A stretch of DNA of 64,000 nt from Massilia sp. Bi118 (lineage in GTDB: Bacteria; Pseudomonadota; Gammaproteobacteria; Burkholderiales; Burkholderiaceae_D). This document shows, in pieces, positions 30,245 to 39,544 of this stretch. Where the stretch lies: the NCBI RefSeq assembly GCF_918697865.1, contig NZ_CAKKMV010000004.1:186001-250000 (forward strand). Direction: 5' to 3'. The translations under genes were made by a program, and so were the position numbers. The notes under the pieces are model-generated. The model was not told the origin of the DNA and searched no databases. It saw only the letters and a program-made list of their open reading frames with translations. The stretch's first letter is position 1, and each line of letters starts with the position of its first letter.

Positions 30245-32086
30245 ATGATCGAACTCTTCCTTTCCGAATTGCGGCGCTTCCGTACGGCCGCCATCCTGTA
30301 TGCGGCCGCCAGCCTGGTGCTGGTCACGGTGATGAACCAGATGAACGACCTCGCCACCGGCCCGCGCGAACTGCACGCGGTGATGACCTTGCTGTACGCG
30401 CTGTCCGGGCTGGGCTTCGCGCTGTACCAGTTCGGCACCTACCGCCAGCCGAGCCGCTGGATCTGGCTGCTGCACCGGCCACTGCACCGCGGGCCCATCC
30501 TGGCCGGCATCGCGCTTGCCTCCGTGGTGCTGATCGCGCTGGCGATGGCGCTGCCCCTGTTCGTCCTGCTGGGCGTGCAGGACCACTTCACCACGCGCGT
30601 GGTCGATGCCCGCCACTATGCGGGCATCGGCTTCATGGCGCTCACATGCGTCTCGTACTGGCTGAGCGGCGCCTATATCATGCTGCATCGCAGCCGCTGG
30701 GCCTTCGTGGTCCTGATGCTGCCGATCCTGCTGACCATGCACATGGCCAGCTACGGCACCATGCTGGCCCTGGCCCTGGCTTGCAACGCCGTGCTGCTGG
30801 TCCTGGTGTACACCGTGTTCCGCCCCAACCGCTACACAGGCGACGACACGGTGGCGACCGTCGCCTCGGCGGCCCCGCTCCAGCTCAGCTTTTACATCGC
30901 GCTGCTGTGGAGCGGCTCGACCCTGTTCCAGGTCGGCCAGATGATGGCGGGCGTGCATCCGCTGGAAGCCGACGAGGTCGTGGCCGGCGGCGGCGTGGAA
31001 GCGTCGCGCTTCGATCCCCGCGAAGCGCTGCTGGCGGGCCTGGCCGCCGTGAAGGATCCGCGCGCCGCCGGCTGGATCGCCGCCCTGGACCGCGACAACA
31101 GCGCCAGCCTCGGCCCCGGCCAGCGCCAGTACACCGTGCGCGACACGGTCTCGACCCGCAGCGGCCTCAAGCTGTCAGACAGCCAGCAGAACAACTGGAC
31201 CTTCAGCCACGACCGCATGATGTACAGCGGCCAGACCCGCCACGCCCGTGGGGCCGGCTGGTTCGGCGCCGGCGGCAAGGGCAATGCCACCCCGTTCGAC
31301 TCGCAGCCGGTGCCTTTGCGCGACAACCGCGCCAGGGGCTACCTGGCGAACGCCCACGACATGTACGAGTTCGAACAGGGCGGCCTGAAACTGCGGCATG
31401 TGTTGCATGTCGCGGGCGTGGAGCAGCTGGGCGCCGGCATCGCGGTGCTCGGTCCGCGCACGGCGCTGCTGACCAACCGCCGCGTCGCGCTGCTCGAGGA
31501 GCGCGGCGGCCAGCTCGCCCCGCTCGCCAGCATCCCGCTGCCGCTTCCCTTCGGCGACCTCGATCGGGCAGAAGTGGGACAGGTGGCGGATGGCACCCTG
31601 GTCAGCTTCATTGGCGGCCGGCGGCGCCTGGATGGCGTCATTCCGGCGCCCCAGGTGGTCTACCTGGTCGACGCCGGCGGGCAGGTGCGCGAACTGGGCC
31701 GCCGCGAAGTGGCGCACGATTTCCCCGTGCTGTTCGAACACAGGGACTGGTGGGTCTCGCCGGTCCTGCATGCCGCCGTCAGCCTGCCCACGATCCTGAT
31801 CGAGAGGGGGGTGGTGCCGGACGATGGCGCCAGCCGCTTCGCGCCGCTTCTGCTGCCGCGCCCCGCCTCCGTGTGGACCGTGGCGGTCGCGCTGGCCTTG
31901 CTGTCGGCGCTGGCCGCGGCCTGGTGGACCCGGCGCGCCGCGCTCGGGCCGAGGGCGCGCCTGGCCTGGTGCCTGGCCTGCCTGCTGCTGGGCGTGCCGG
32001 CGCTGCTGTCGCTGATGGTGCTGCAGCCGCGCGTGGCGCGCGAAGCCGCGGCGGCGTCCGACGTGCCGGTGGCGGCGTCGGCTTGA
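30245..32086 (+). CDS. Membrane permease subunit of the GntR-regulated ABC transporter
   Basis: A 613-residue protein. The first 220 residues contain about six membrane helices (for example ILYAAASLVLVTVM, LYALSGLGFALYQFG, GIALASVVLIALAMALPLFVLLG). About 300 mostly hydrophilic residues follow, with beta-propeller-like repeats (GAGIAVLGPRTALLTNRRVALLE; LVSFIGGRRRLDG), then two terminal helices (about 540-605). The large extracytoplasmic part is unusual for a simple ABC-2 permease and may bind a ligand. It is the last gene of the GntR operon and ends 4 bp before the convergent GST gene. Confidence 0.85.
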   Translation: MIELFLSELRRFRTAAILYAAASLVLVTVMNQMNDLATGPRELHAVMTLLYALSGLGFALYQFGTYRQPSRWIWLLHRPLHRGPILAGIALASVVLIALAMALPLFVLLGVQDHFTTRVVDARHYAGIGFMALTCVSYWLSGAYIMLHRSRWAFVVLMLPILLTMHMASYGTMLALALACNAVLLVLVYTVFRPNRYTGDDTVATVASAAPLQLSFYIALLWSGSTLFQVGQMMAGVHPLEADEVVAGGGVEASRFDPREALLAGLAAVKDPRAAGWIAALDRDNSASLGPGQRQYTVRDTVSTRSGLKLSDSQQNNWTFSHDRMMYSGQTRHARGAGWFGAGGKGNATPFDSQPVPLRDNRARGYLANAHDMYEFEQGGLKLRHVLHVAGVEQLGAGIAVLGPRTALLTNRRVALLEERGGQLAPLASIPLPLPFGDLDRAEVGQVADGTLVSFIGGRRRLDGVIPAPQVVYLVDAGGQVRELGRREVAHDFPVLFEHRDWWVSPVLHAAVSLPTILIERGVVPDDGASRFAPLLLPRPASVWTVAVALALLSALAAAWWTRRAALGPRARLAWCLACLLLGVPALLSLMVLQPRVAREAAAASDVPVAASA

Positions 32087-32090
32087 GTAC

Positions 32091-32717
32091 TCAGGCGGCC
32101 TGCGCCGCCGCCAGTTCGGCGTCCAGCGCCGTCACCCGCTGCGCCGCCGGGCGTGCATTGAAGCGTTCGATGTACTGAGCGATTTCAGGCAGCTCGGGCA
32201 CCAGCTTGAAGGCGCTGGTCCAGGCCAGCGCATAGCCCCACAGGACGTCGACGGCCGTAAAACGCTCGCCGAGCAGCCAGGGGCCGCGGCGCAGCTGCGC
32301 CGTCAGCGTGGACAGCATGGTGTCGTAGTCGCCATAGGGGCAGGTCGAGGGCGGCGCCGGCTCGCGTTTCATGGCCAGGTCGACCACCGCCGGTTCGAAG
32401 CAATTGCCGTAGAAGGCCATCCAGCGCAGCCAGGGTCCGCGCAAGGGGTCGTCCAGGGCCGGCGCCAGGCCGGCCTGCGGGAACAGATCGGCCAGGTAGA
32501 TCATGATGGCCGCCTGCTCCGTCACCAGGGCCTCGCCATCCAGAATGGCGGGCACCTTGCCCATCGGGTTGACTTCCAGGTAACGCGGGCTGTGGGTCTC
32601 GTTGGCTTTCAGGTTCACGGTCTCCAGAGCATAGGGCGCGCCTAGTTCCTCGAGCAGGATGCGGACAGCGCCGGAGCGCGAATGGGGAGCGTGGAAGAGG
32701 GTGATGTTGCGGTTCAT
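32091..32717 (-). CDS. Glutathione S-transferase family protein
   Basis: A 208-residue cytosolic transferase. The thioredoxin-like N-terminal domain (1-80) has LFHAPHSRSGAVRILLEELG with the catalytic Ser/Thr region, NPMGKVPAILD (cis-Pro) and LVTEQAAIMIYLAD (gamma-glutamyl binding). The helical C-terminal domain includes FTAVDVLWGYAL (the N-capping box position). Substrate unknown. The gene is divergent from an AraC regulator across about 105 bp, which suggests control by that regulator. Confidence 0.92.
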   Translation of the reverse strand: MNRNITLFHAPHSRSGAVRILLEELGAPYALETVNLKANETHSPRYLEVNPMGKVPAILDGEALVTEQAAIMIYLADLFPQAGLAPALDDPLRGPWLRWMAFYGNCFEPAVVDLAMKREPAPPSTCPYGDYDTMLSTLTAQLRRGPWLLGERFTAVDVLWGYALAWTSAFKLVPELPEIAQYIERFNARPAAQRVTALDAELAAAQAA

Positions 32718-32822
32718 GGCGTCCTCGTTGAGTTGGGACATCCAGCATAGGACGTCTGAAACTTGTCGTCTTGGAAAAACGCGAATGCTAGAATCATGGC
32801 CATCGACCCTGATGAGCACCCG

Positions 32823-33638
32823 ATGAACGCACAGGCCACCGTCCAGGACCGCCCGAAAGGCGTGGTCGCACCCAGCCAGGCGCGCAAGATGTTCCGCATG
32901 GAGCGCTACCTGCCCGCGCCCGAACTTGCCCCCTTCATCGACCATTTCTGGATCGTCGAATGGGACCTGGGCGGCCAGCCGCCCTATGTCCAGCGCACCC
33001 TCCCGTATCCCTGCGTGCACCTGGTGTTCGACAGCACCGGCGCCAGCGGCATCTGGGGCGTGCCCACCGGTGCCTTCGACTACGAGCTGAAAGGCGCCGG
33101 CAAGGTCTGCGGCCTGCGTTTCAGGCCCGGCGCTTTCCGCGCAGTCCTGGGGCGGCCGCTGCACAGCATTACCGACCAGGTGCTGGCGCTGGCGGAGGTC
33201 TTCCCCTGGGATGAAGCCGAAGCCAGGCGCGCGGTGCTGGACACGCCGGACGACGCGGCGATGACGGCCGCCGCCACGCGCCTGCTGGCGCCCTTGCTGC
33301 CGGCGCCCGATCCGCAGGTCGAGCGCATCGCCGCCATTCTGCGCCGCGCCGAAACCACGCCGGGCCTGACCCAGGTCGAGCAGCTGGCGCTGGACGCCGG
33401 CATGGGCGTGCGCAGCCTGCAGCAGCTGTTCAGCGATTACGTCGGCGTCAGCCCGAAGTGGGTCATCCGGCGCTTCCGGCTGCACGAAGCCGCCGACCGC
33501 CTGGCCAACGGCGATGAACCCGACCTCGCCGCGCTGGCCCAGGAGCTGGGCTACTTCGACCAGGCGCATTTCAGCGCCGATTTCCGCAAGCTGGTGGGCG
33601 AATCGCCCTCGCAGTACCGCAAGCGCGCCCGCGCCTGA
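32823..33638 (+). CDS. AraC family transcriptional regulator with DUF6597-like N-terminus
   Basis: A 271-residue regulator. The N-terminal half (about 20-160) has RYLPAPELAPFIDHFWIVEW and RTLPYPCVHLVF, a sensor arrangement seen in DUF6597/AraC proteins. The C-terminal double helix-turn-helix spans about 175-265: LALDAGMGVRSLQQLFSDYVGVSPKWVIRRFRLHEAADRL and AQELGYFDQAHFSADFRKLVG. Start uncertain between ATG 32823 and ATG 32796, as neither has a strong ribosome site. Divergent from the GST gene. Confidence 0.9.
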   Translation: MNAQATVQDRPKGVVAPSQARKMFRMERYLPAPELAPFIDHFWIVEWDLGGQPPYVQRTLPYPCVHLVFDSTGASGIWGVPTGAFDYELKGAGKVCGLRFRPGAFRAVLGRPLHSITDQVLALAEVFPWDEAEARRAVLDTPDDAAMTAAATRLLAPLLPAPDPQVERIAAILRRAETTPGLTQVEQLALDAGMGVRSLQQLFSDYVGVSPKWVIRRFRLHEAADRLANGDEPDLAALAQELGYFDQAHFSADFRKLVGESPSQYRKRARA

Positions 33639-33660
33639 CCCTCACCCGACATCGACGCCC

Positions 33661-34503
33661 ATGCTATCCGCAATCGACTCTTTCCTGATGGACGACCGTC
33701 CGCGCTCCCTCGCCGGCCTCAAGCGCGGCCTCACGGAGTTCCTCTGGTTCGGCATCAAGGAGGCGCGCGCCTGCCTCTTCGTCGGCCTGTTTTTCGCCGC
33801 CATCTTCCTGATGCCGCGCGCCGGCCTGTTCGGCATTCCGCGCTATGACGTGCTGCTGGTGGTGGCTGTCGCGATCCAGCTGTGGATGGTGCGCGTCAAG
33901 CTGGAGACCTGGGACGAGCTGAAGGCCGTCTGCCTGTTCCACGCGGTCGGCTTCGCGCTGGAAGCCTTCAAGGTCTCGGGGAATATCCAGTCCTGGAGCT
34001 ACCCGGACTTCGGCTACACCAAAATCTTCGGGGTGCCGCTGTTCTCGGGCTTCATGTATGCCGCCATCGGCAGCTACATCGTGCAGGCCTGGCGCCTGCT
34101 GGACATCCGCGTTCGCCACCATCCGCCTTACTGGATGGCGACCACGATCGCGGTCCTGATCTACGTGAACTTCTTCACCCACCATTACATCGGCGACTAC
34201 CGCTGGTACCTGGCCGCCTGCGCGCTGGGCCTGTACTCGCGCACCACGGTGGTATTCCGGCCGCTCGACCGCGACCGCCGCATGCCGCTGATGCTGGGCT
34301 TCGTGCTGACCGGCTTCTTCATCTGGATGGCCGAGAACATCGGTACCTTCTGGGGCGTGTGGCGCTATCCGAACCAGCTGGGGGCATGGTCGGCCGTCCA
34401 TATCAGCAAGTGGAGTTCATGGTCGCTGCTGGTGATCATGACCTTTACCATCGTGGCGAGCCTGAAGCATGTGAAGGCGAAGATCCATATTGCGCAGGAC
34501 TGA
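33661..34503 (+). CDS. DUF817 family membrane protein
   Basis: A 280-residue inner-membrane protein with about seven to eight helices. It matches what I recall of DUF817 in LTEFLWFGIKEARACLFVGLFFAAI, HAVGFALEAFKVSGNIQSWSYPD, FSGFMYAAIGSYIVQAWRLLD and FFIWMAENIGTFWGVWRYPNQ. The conserved charged/aromatic residues in these helices hint at an enzymatic or carotenoid/lipid-like role, but none is established. The gene follows the AraC gene by 22 bp and precedes the TPR-GNAT gene by 17 bp, so the three may be cotranscribed. Confidence 0.87.
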   Translation: MLSAIDSFLMDDRPRSLAGLKRGLTEFLWFGIKEARACLFVGLFFAAIFLMPRAGLFGIPRYDVLLVVAVAIQLWMVRVKLETWDELKAVCLFHAVGFALEAFKVSGNIQSWSYPDFGYTKIFGVPLFSGFMYAAIGSYIVQAWRLLDIRVRHHPPYWMATTIAVLIYVNFFTHHYIGDYRWYLAACALGLYSRTTVVFRPLDRDRRMPLMLGFVLTGFFIWMAENIGTFWGVWRYPNQLGAWSAVHISKWSSWSLLVIMTFTIVASLKHVKAKIHIAQD

Positions 34504-34520
34504 CCCGGGATTGAATAAAC

Positions 34521-35888
34521 GTGACGGATAACGATAATGTGAGCGGCATCCGGGCCGGTGGAGGTGACGCCGCGGCCGCGCAGGAGACCTGGAGCGCCGG
34601 CGAAGCGCTGGTGCTGGAAGCGAGCCGCGCAAGGGAAGAAGGCCGTTACGAAGACGCGCTGCGCCATGTGCTGGCCGCCTTCGCGCGCGTGCTGTCCGTC
34701 GACAGGGAGCGCCACATAGGCGGCTTCATGGTGATGTTGGAATGGCACTTCCTGGCCGGGGAGTATGCGCCGGCCCGTGCGGCAATGGCCGACGCGCGCG
34801 ACGCGCAGGTGCACCGCCTGCTGGCCGGCGAGTTGGGCTACGGGCTGGCCCGCAACGAATGGCTGGGGCCGCCGTCGCGTTTTTCGCTGATCGCCGAGAT
34901 GAACGAGACGCTGCGCGATCCGCACTCGACCAGCGCGGTGTTCGCCCGGCTGGACGCGGACATGCCCGCACAGGCGCAGCGCGCCGCCTTCACGGCCTTG
35001 CCCGCCGTGGTGGAGGCGGGCGAGTTCGCGTTGGCCGAGCGCTATATGCCGGACCCGATGCGCGATGTGCCCCAACTGAACGCGACTGCCGAAAGCTGGC
35101 CGCTGTTCCCGCCGGCCGGCACCGCGCCGCGCCTGGCCGCCGAGCTGTCGAACTTCTCCAGGGAAGTGCGCCTGTGCGTCGCCATCCTGCGCGGGCTGGG
35201 TCGTGGGCCTGAGGCTGACGCCCTGGCCGACGCCGCACTGGCCGGCCTGCCGAACGACGAACTGCGCGACTGGATGCGCCGGGACATGCGGCACCCGGGC
35301 CTGATTCATCGCGCCATGGCCGACCACCAGATGGAGCGGGACCGCGCCGCCAACCCGCACACGGCCCCGAGGATGCCGGTGCAGCAGCCCATCGAAACCG
35401 GGCGCCTGATCCTGCGGCCCTTCGTCGAGGAAGACGCCGCGGCCTGGCTGCCATTGGTCTCGCTGCCCGAGATCATCCGCTACACCGGCGACACGCCGGC
35501 CCGATCGGTGGAAGAGGCACGCGCACTCCTGTGCAGCCGCCCGCTCAGGGACTACGCGCTGTACGGCTTCGGGCGCCTGGCGGTGATCGAAAAGGCGAGC
35601 GGGCGCCTGGTCGGCTTCTGCGGCTTCAAGTTTGTGATGGAGCTGGGCGAAACCGACATCGGCTACCGCTTCCTGCCGGACTGCTGGGGCAAGGGTTACG
35701 CGACCGAAAGCGCCGCCGCGCTGATGCAAGAAGGCCGGCGCGCACACGGCATCCGGCGCGTGGTCGGCACCGTCCACCCGGACAACCCGGCTTCCGGCAG
35801 GGTGCTGGAAAAGCTCGGGCTGCGCTTCGAGCGCCTGTTGGAGCCGGACGAGGAAGGCGTCCGCTTCCTGCTGTATACGACGGTCTAG
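34521..35888 (+). CDS. TPR-like domain fused to a RimJ/RimL-type GNAT acetyltransferase
   Basis: A 455-residue two-part protein. Residues 1-285 are helical with alanine-rich paired helices (ARAREEGRYEDALRHVLAAFARV; AGEYAPARAAMADARDAQ), resembling tetratricopeptide repeats but not a clear match. Residues 290-455 form a GNAT domain: IETGRLILRPFVEEDAAAWL, DIGYRFLPDCWGKGYATESAA (acetyl-CoA loop) and NPASGRVLEKLGLRFE. GNATs of this type acetylate protein N-termini or small amines. The helical part may select the target. GTG start at 34521; no strong ribosome site. Confidence 0.82.
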   Translation: MTDNDNVSGIRAGGGDAAAAQETWSAGEALVLEASRAREEGRYEDALRHVLAAFARVLSVDRERHIGGFMVMLEWHFLAGEYAPARAAMADARDAQVHRLLAGELGYGLARNEWLGPPSRFSLIAEMNETLRDPHSTSAVFARLDADMPAQAQRAAFTALPAVVEAGEFALAERYMPDPMRDVPQLNATAESWPLFPPAGTAPRLAAELSNFSREVRLCVAILRGLGRGPEADALADAALAGLPNDELRDWMRRDMRHPGLIHRAMADHQMERDRAANPHTAPRMPVQQPIETGRLILRPFVEEDAAAWLPLVSLPEIIRYTGDTPARSVEEARALLCSRPLRDYALYGFGRLAVIEKASGRLVGFCGFKFVMELGETDIGYRFLPDCWGKGYATESAAALMQEGRRAHGIRRVVGTVHPDNPASGRVLEKLGLRFERLLEPDEEGVRFLLYTTV

Positions 35889-35972
35889 CGTCAAATAACA
35901 CGATCGTACTTTTTATCGGTTATAGTTGCCGCTGTCGTTTCAACACACCCATACAAAATCCAAGGGAGACCC

Positions 35973-38057
35973 ATGAGCGCCGATTACCAGGTCCAGAACC
36001 ATGTCGCCGTCATCACGCTGAACAACCCGCCGGTCAACGGCCTCGGACTGGCGACGCGCACCGCCGCCGTCGAGGCGCTGCAGCGCGCCGAGCTTGACCC
36101 CTCCGTCAAGGCGGTGGTGATTACCGGGGCTGGCAAGGCCTTTTCGGGCGGCGCCGACATCCGCGAATTCAATTCGCCGAAAGCCCTGACCGAGCCGACC
36201 CTGCACACCCTGATCCGCACCGCCGAGGGTTTATCGAAGCCGGTGGTCGCCGCGATCCACAGCGTCTGCATGGGCGGGGGCCTGGAGCTGGCGCTGGGCT
36301 GCGCCTACCGCGTGGCGGTGCCGGGCGCCCAGATCGCGCTGCCGGAAGTGAAGCTCGGCCTGCTGCCGGGCGCCGGCGGCACCCAGCGCCTGCCGCGTGT
36401 GATCGGGCTCGAAGCGGCGCTCGACATGATCGTCACCGGAAATCCGGTACCGTCGGAGAAGTTGGCCGGCACTTTATTCGATGAGGTGTTCCCGGCCGGG
36501 ACCGACCTGGTGGCCGCCGCGGTCGGCTTCGCGAACAGGATCGCCGATGTCCGACCGCTGCCCAAGGTCCGCGAGCGCAAGGTGGAGCATGCCGATGCGC
36601 AAGCCTTCCTGGCCGCCGCGCGCGCGAAAGTGAAGGCTGCCGCCGGGGCCTTCCCGGCGCCGCTGGAGTGCGTCGAAACCATCGCCGCCGCGGTCGACAT
36701 GCCTTTCGAGGAAGGCTGCAAGTTCGAGCGCTCGCGCTTCATCTACCTGACCCAGACCGTCGAATCGAAGGCGTTGCGCCATGCCTTCTTTGCCGAACGC
36801 GCCGCCAGCAAGATCCCCGACGTCCCGGCGGACACCCTGGTGCGCGAGATCAAATCGGCCGCCGTGGTTGGCGCCGGCACCATGGGCGGCGGCATCGCGA
36901 TGAACTTCGCGAACGCCGGCATCCCCGTCACCATCCTCGAGATGAAGCAGGAGGCGCTGGACAAGGGCCTGGCCACGATCCGCAAGAATTACGAGAACAC
37001 GGTCAGGAAGGGCAAGCTGACGCCCGAGAAGTGCGAACAGCGCATGGCGCTGGTCAAGGGCACGCTGGCCTATGAAGACATTGGCCAGGCCGACATCGTG
37101 ATCGAAGCCGTGTTCGAAGACATGGGTGTCAAGGAGACCGTGTTCCGCCAGCTGGACACCGTGATGAAGCCGGGCGCGATCCTGGCCTCCAACACTTCGA
37201 CGCTGGACCTGGACAAGATCGCCGCCTTCACGCAGCGCCCGCAGGACGTGATCGGCCTGCATTTCTTCAGCCCGGCCAATGTGATGAAGCTGCTGGAGAT
37301 CGTGCGCGGCGCGCAAACCGGCAAGGACGTGCTGGCGACGGCGCTGGCGCTGTCGAAGAAGCTCAAGAAGACCGGTGTGGTCTCCGGCGTGTGCGACGGC
37401 TTCATCGGCAACCGCATGGTCGAGCAGTACATCCGCCAGGCCGGCTTCCTGCTGGATGAAGGCGCGCTGCCGCAGCAGGTCGACCAGGCCATCGAGAAGT
37501 TCGGCTTCGCCATGGGGCCTTTCCGCATGGGCGACCTGGCCGGCAACGACATCGGCTGGTATATCCGCAAGCGCCGCGCCGTCGAGATGCCCGAGGTGGC
37601 TTATTCGAAGACCGCCGACCTGCTGTGCGAGCAGGGCCGCTTCGGCCAGAAGACCGGCGCCGGCTGGTACGACTACCAGGCGGGCGACCGCACCCCGCAT
37701 CCTTCGGCCGCCGTCGACGGGATGATCATCCAGCACTCGAAGGATCTGGGCGTCGAGCGCCGCGCGATTTCGGACGAAGAGATCGTCGAGCGCCTGGTCT
37801 ACGCGCTGGTGAACGAGGGCGCGAAGATCCTGGAAGAGGGCATCGCGCTGCGGGCGTCCGATATCGATATGGTCTACCTGAGCGGCTACGGCTTCCCTTT
37901 GTTCCGCGGCGGGCCGATGTTCTATGCCGATACGGTGGGGCTGCCAAAGGTGCTGGCCGCGATCGAGAAGTATGCGCGCGGCTACCATGGCGAGGCCTGG
38001 AAGCCGGCGGGTTTGCTGCGCAAGCTGGCCGAAGAGGGACGCGGGTTTAACGCCTGA
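35973..38057 (+). CDS. Bifunctional enoyl-CoA hydratase / 3-hydroxyacyl-CoA dehydrogenase (FadB/FadJ type)
   Basis: A 694-residue beta-oxidation enzyme. The crotonase domain (about 1-190) has [13 protein letters not shown] (oxyanion), [11 protein letters not shown] and [20 protein letters not shown] with the catalytic Glu pair. The dehydrogenase part (about 290-690) begins [21 protein letters not shown] (NAD fold) and has [16 protein letters not shown] with the catalytic His, GFIGNRM, and a duplicated C-terminal domain. It hydrates enoyl-CoA and oxidises the product. The thiolase partner is not adjacent. AAGGGAGA lies 6 bases before the ATG. Followed by a terminator and REP-like DNA. Confidence 0.95.
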   Translation: MSADYQVQNHVAVITLNNPPVNGLGLATRTAAVEALQRAELDPSVKAVVITGAGKAFSGGADIREFNSPKALTEPTLHTLIRTAEGLSKPVVAAIHSVCMGGGLELALGCAYRVAVPGAQIALPEVKLGLLPGAGGTQRLPRVIGLEAALDMIVTGNPVPSEKLAGTLFDEVFPAGTDLVAAAVGFANRIADVRPLPKVRERKVEHADAQAFLAAARAKVKAAAGAFPAPLECVETIAAAVDMPFEEGCKFERSRFIYLTQTVESKALRHAFFAERAASKIPDVPADTLVREIKSAAVVGAGTMGGGIAMNFANAGIPVTILEMKQEALDKGLATIRKNYENTVRKGKLTPEKCEQRMALVKGTLAYEDIGQADIVIEAVFEDMGVKETVFRQLDTVMKPGAILASNTSTLDLDKIAAFTQRPQDVIGLHFFSPANVMKLLEIVRGAQTGKDVLATALALSKKLKKTGVVSGVCDGFIGNRMVEQYIRQAGFLLDEGALPQQVDQAIEKFGFAMGPFRMGDLAGNDIGWYIRKRRAVEMPEVAYSKTADLLCEQGRFGQKTGAGWYDYQAGDRTPHPSAAVDGMIIQHSKDLGVERRAISDEEIVERLVYALVNEGAKILEEGIALRASDIDMVYLSGYGFPLFRGGPMFYADTVGLPKVLAAIEKYARGYHGEAWKPAGLLRKLAEEGRGFNA

Positions 38058-38065
38058 TGTTGGCT

Positions 38066-38200
38066 CGTCGTTCCCGCGAAGGCGAAAAAAGCGCCAGTGG
38101 CGCTTTTTCCCCCAAGTTCTGGCGCCCAATATCCGCTCATGCAAACTTGGGCCCCCGCCTGCGCGGGGGCGACGGAGGTAGTTTGCGGGAACGACGGTAA
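38066..38200. repeat. REP-like palindromic repeat cluster
   Basis: Contains a partial unit (GTCGTTCCCGCGAAGGCG), then CCCAAGTT and AACTTGGG as inverted arms about 30 bases apart, then a GC palindrome CCCCCGCCTGCGCGGGGGCGACG, and finally a fragment GCGGGAACGACGG. The same building blocks make up the 50081-50215 element, though here they are rearranged and interrupted by a terminator. Confidence 0.7.
38086..38108. terminator. Rho-independent terminator after the beta-oxidation gene
   Basis: AAAAAGCGCC-AGT-GGCGCTTTTT is a perfect 10-bp stem with a 3-base loop ending in a T-run, 28 bases after the fadB/J-like stop. It interrupts a REP-like unit (GTTCCCGCGAAGGCG at 38069-38083). Confidence 0.85.
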
Positions 38201-38271
38201 CAATATGTCCCTGATGCGGGCATGGAAAGTTGCATGTTAGGCTAGGTATCCCAGAAAATACCGAGCCCTAC

Positions 38272-39477
38272 GTGAAAAATGCCCTCCTGATCGCGACCGC
38301 CTGCCTGCTCGGCCTGCTGTCGACGACCGGCGCCTCGCTGCCTTACCCTATCCTGCCGCCCCTGTTCGTGAACGGGGCGGCTGACGGACTCACCAACTTC
38401 CTCGGCCTGCCGCCCAAGCTGCTGTTCGCCGTCGCCCTGATGGTCAACCCGATCGGGCTGCTGATCGGCACCGCCGTCCTCGGTTCGCTGTCGGACCGCT
38501 TCGGCCGTCGTCCGCTGCTGCTGTGGACCGCGGCCGGCGCCGCCATCGGCCACGTGCTGACGGCCTGGGCGCTGTCGGTCCACTCCTATCCGCTTTTCCT
38601 GGCGGCGCGCTTCGCCACCGGCCTGCTGGAGGGCCAGGGCGCCATCGTCCGTGCGATGCTGGCCGATCATCTGCAGGGGCCGCTGCGTAACCACGCGATG
38701 TCCTGGCTGAACGGCTGCTTCACCCTGGGCTGGCTGTTCGGGCCGTTGCTGGCCGGGCTCACGATCGGTTTCGGCATCACGGTCCCGTTCTACATCGCCG
38801 CCGCCGCGCTGCTGCTGGGCACAGTGCTGGTGGCGATCACGCTGCGGCGCGAAGAAGTCGCCCACGGTCCGGGCTGGTGGGCGGTGGCGCGCGAGCGGCA
38901 TGCCTTCAACCTGCTGCGCCACGACGGCCTGCGCATGCTCTTCATCGTGCAGCTGGCCTACACCTGCGGCGTGACCGCCTTCTATGAGTTCTATCCGCTG
39001 TGGCTGGTCGAGGTCGGCCGCTACGATACCCGCGCAATCTCGCTGGTCAATGTCGGCATGTGCGGGCTGATGAGTTTCACGGCAGTTTTTGCGGGGCGGC
39101 AGAATCGCGACGATCCCTTGCGCCGCGCGGCCTTCCTGGCGACGGGCGTGGCGCTGGCGATCGCTTCGCTGGGCACGGGCCAGCTGTGGATCGGCCTGGC
39201 GGGCATCATGCTGTTCGGCCTGCCGCATGCCTGCTACAACGCCGTGATCCAGGTGTGGGCGGCGGACCGCTTCGGCGGCCATGGCCAGGGCGCGGTGATG
39301 GGGCTGCTGTCGACGACCTTCTGCCTGGCGAATATCCTGATGGCGGCGGCGGGAGCGGTGCTGACTTTGTTCGATACGCGGCTGGTTCTGGTGGCTGGGG
39401 CGATGCTGACAGCCTGGGCCGCGTTCCGGATGCGGGCCTGGAGCCGGGTGCCGGGTGTCGGTGGCGAGGCTTTCTGA
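38272..39477 (+). CDS. Major facilitator superfamily transporter
   Basis: A 401-residue, 12-helix transporter. The first cytoplasmic loop motif is GSLSDRFGRRPLLL (motif A, near residue 62), followed by RFATGLLEGQGAIVRAMLADH and GPLLAGLTIGFGITVPFYIAAA (motif C region). This resembles tetracycline/multidrug efflux proteins of the TCR group, though the substrate is unknown. The start is uncertain: GTG at 38272 begins the likely helix 1 (KNALLIATACLLGL), and a TTG 14 codons earlier is possible. Confidence 0.85.
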   Translation: MKNALLIATACLLGLLSTTGASLPYPILPPLFVNGAADGLTNFLGLPPKLLFAVALMVNPIGLLIGTAVLGSLSDRFGRRPLLLWTAAGAAIGHVLTAWALSVHSYPLFLAARFATGLLEGQGAIVRAMLADHLQGPLRNHAMSWLNGCFTLGWLFGPLLAGLTIGFGITVPFYIAAAALLLGTVLVAITLRREEVAHGPGWWAVARERHAFNLLRHDGLRMLFIVQLAYTCGVTAFYEFYPLWLVEVGRYDTRAISLVNVGMCGLMSFTAVFAGRQNRDDPLRRAAFLATGVALAIASLGTGQLWIGLAGIMLFGLPHACYNAVIQVWAADRFGGHGQGAVMGLLSTTFCLANILMAAAGAVLTLFDTRLVLVAGAMLTAWAAFRMRAWSRVPGVGGEAF

Positions 39478-39544
39478 AATAACTTGCAAAAAATACAAAT
39501 CGCACAGTAGCATCTTGCAGAGTTAAATTTGCCGAGAGACAGCT

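Noticed and set aside
30106..32178. A 690-codon frame overlapping the ABC permease
   Set aside because: The in-frame permease has membrane helices and follows the ATPase; the alternative is Arg/Pro-rich.
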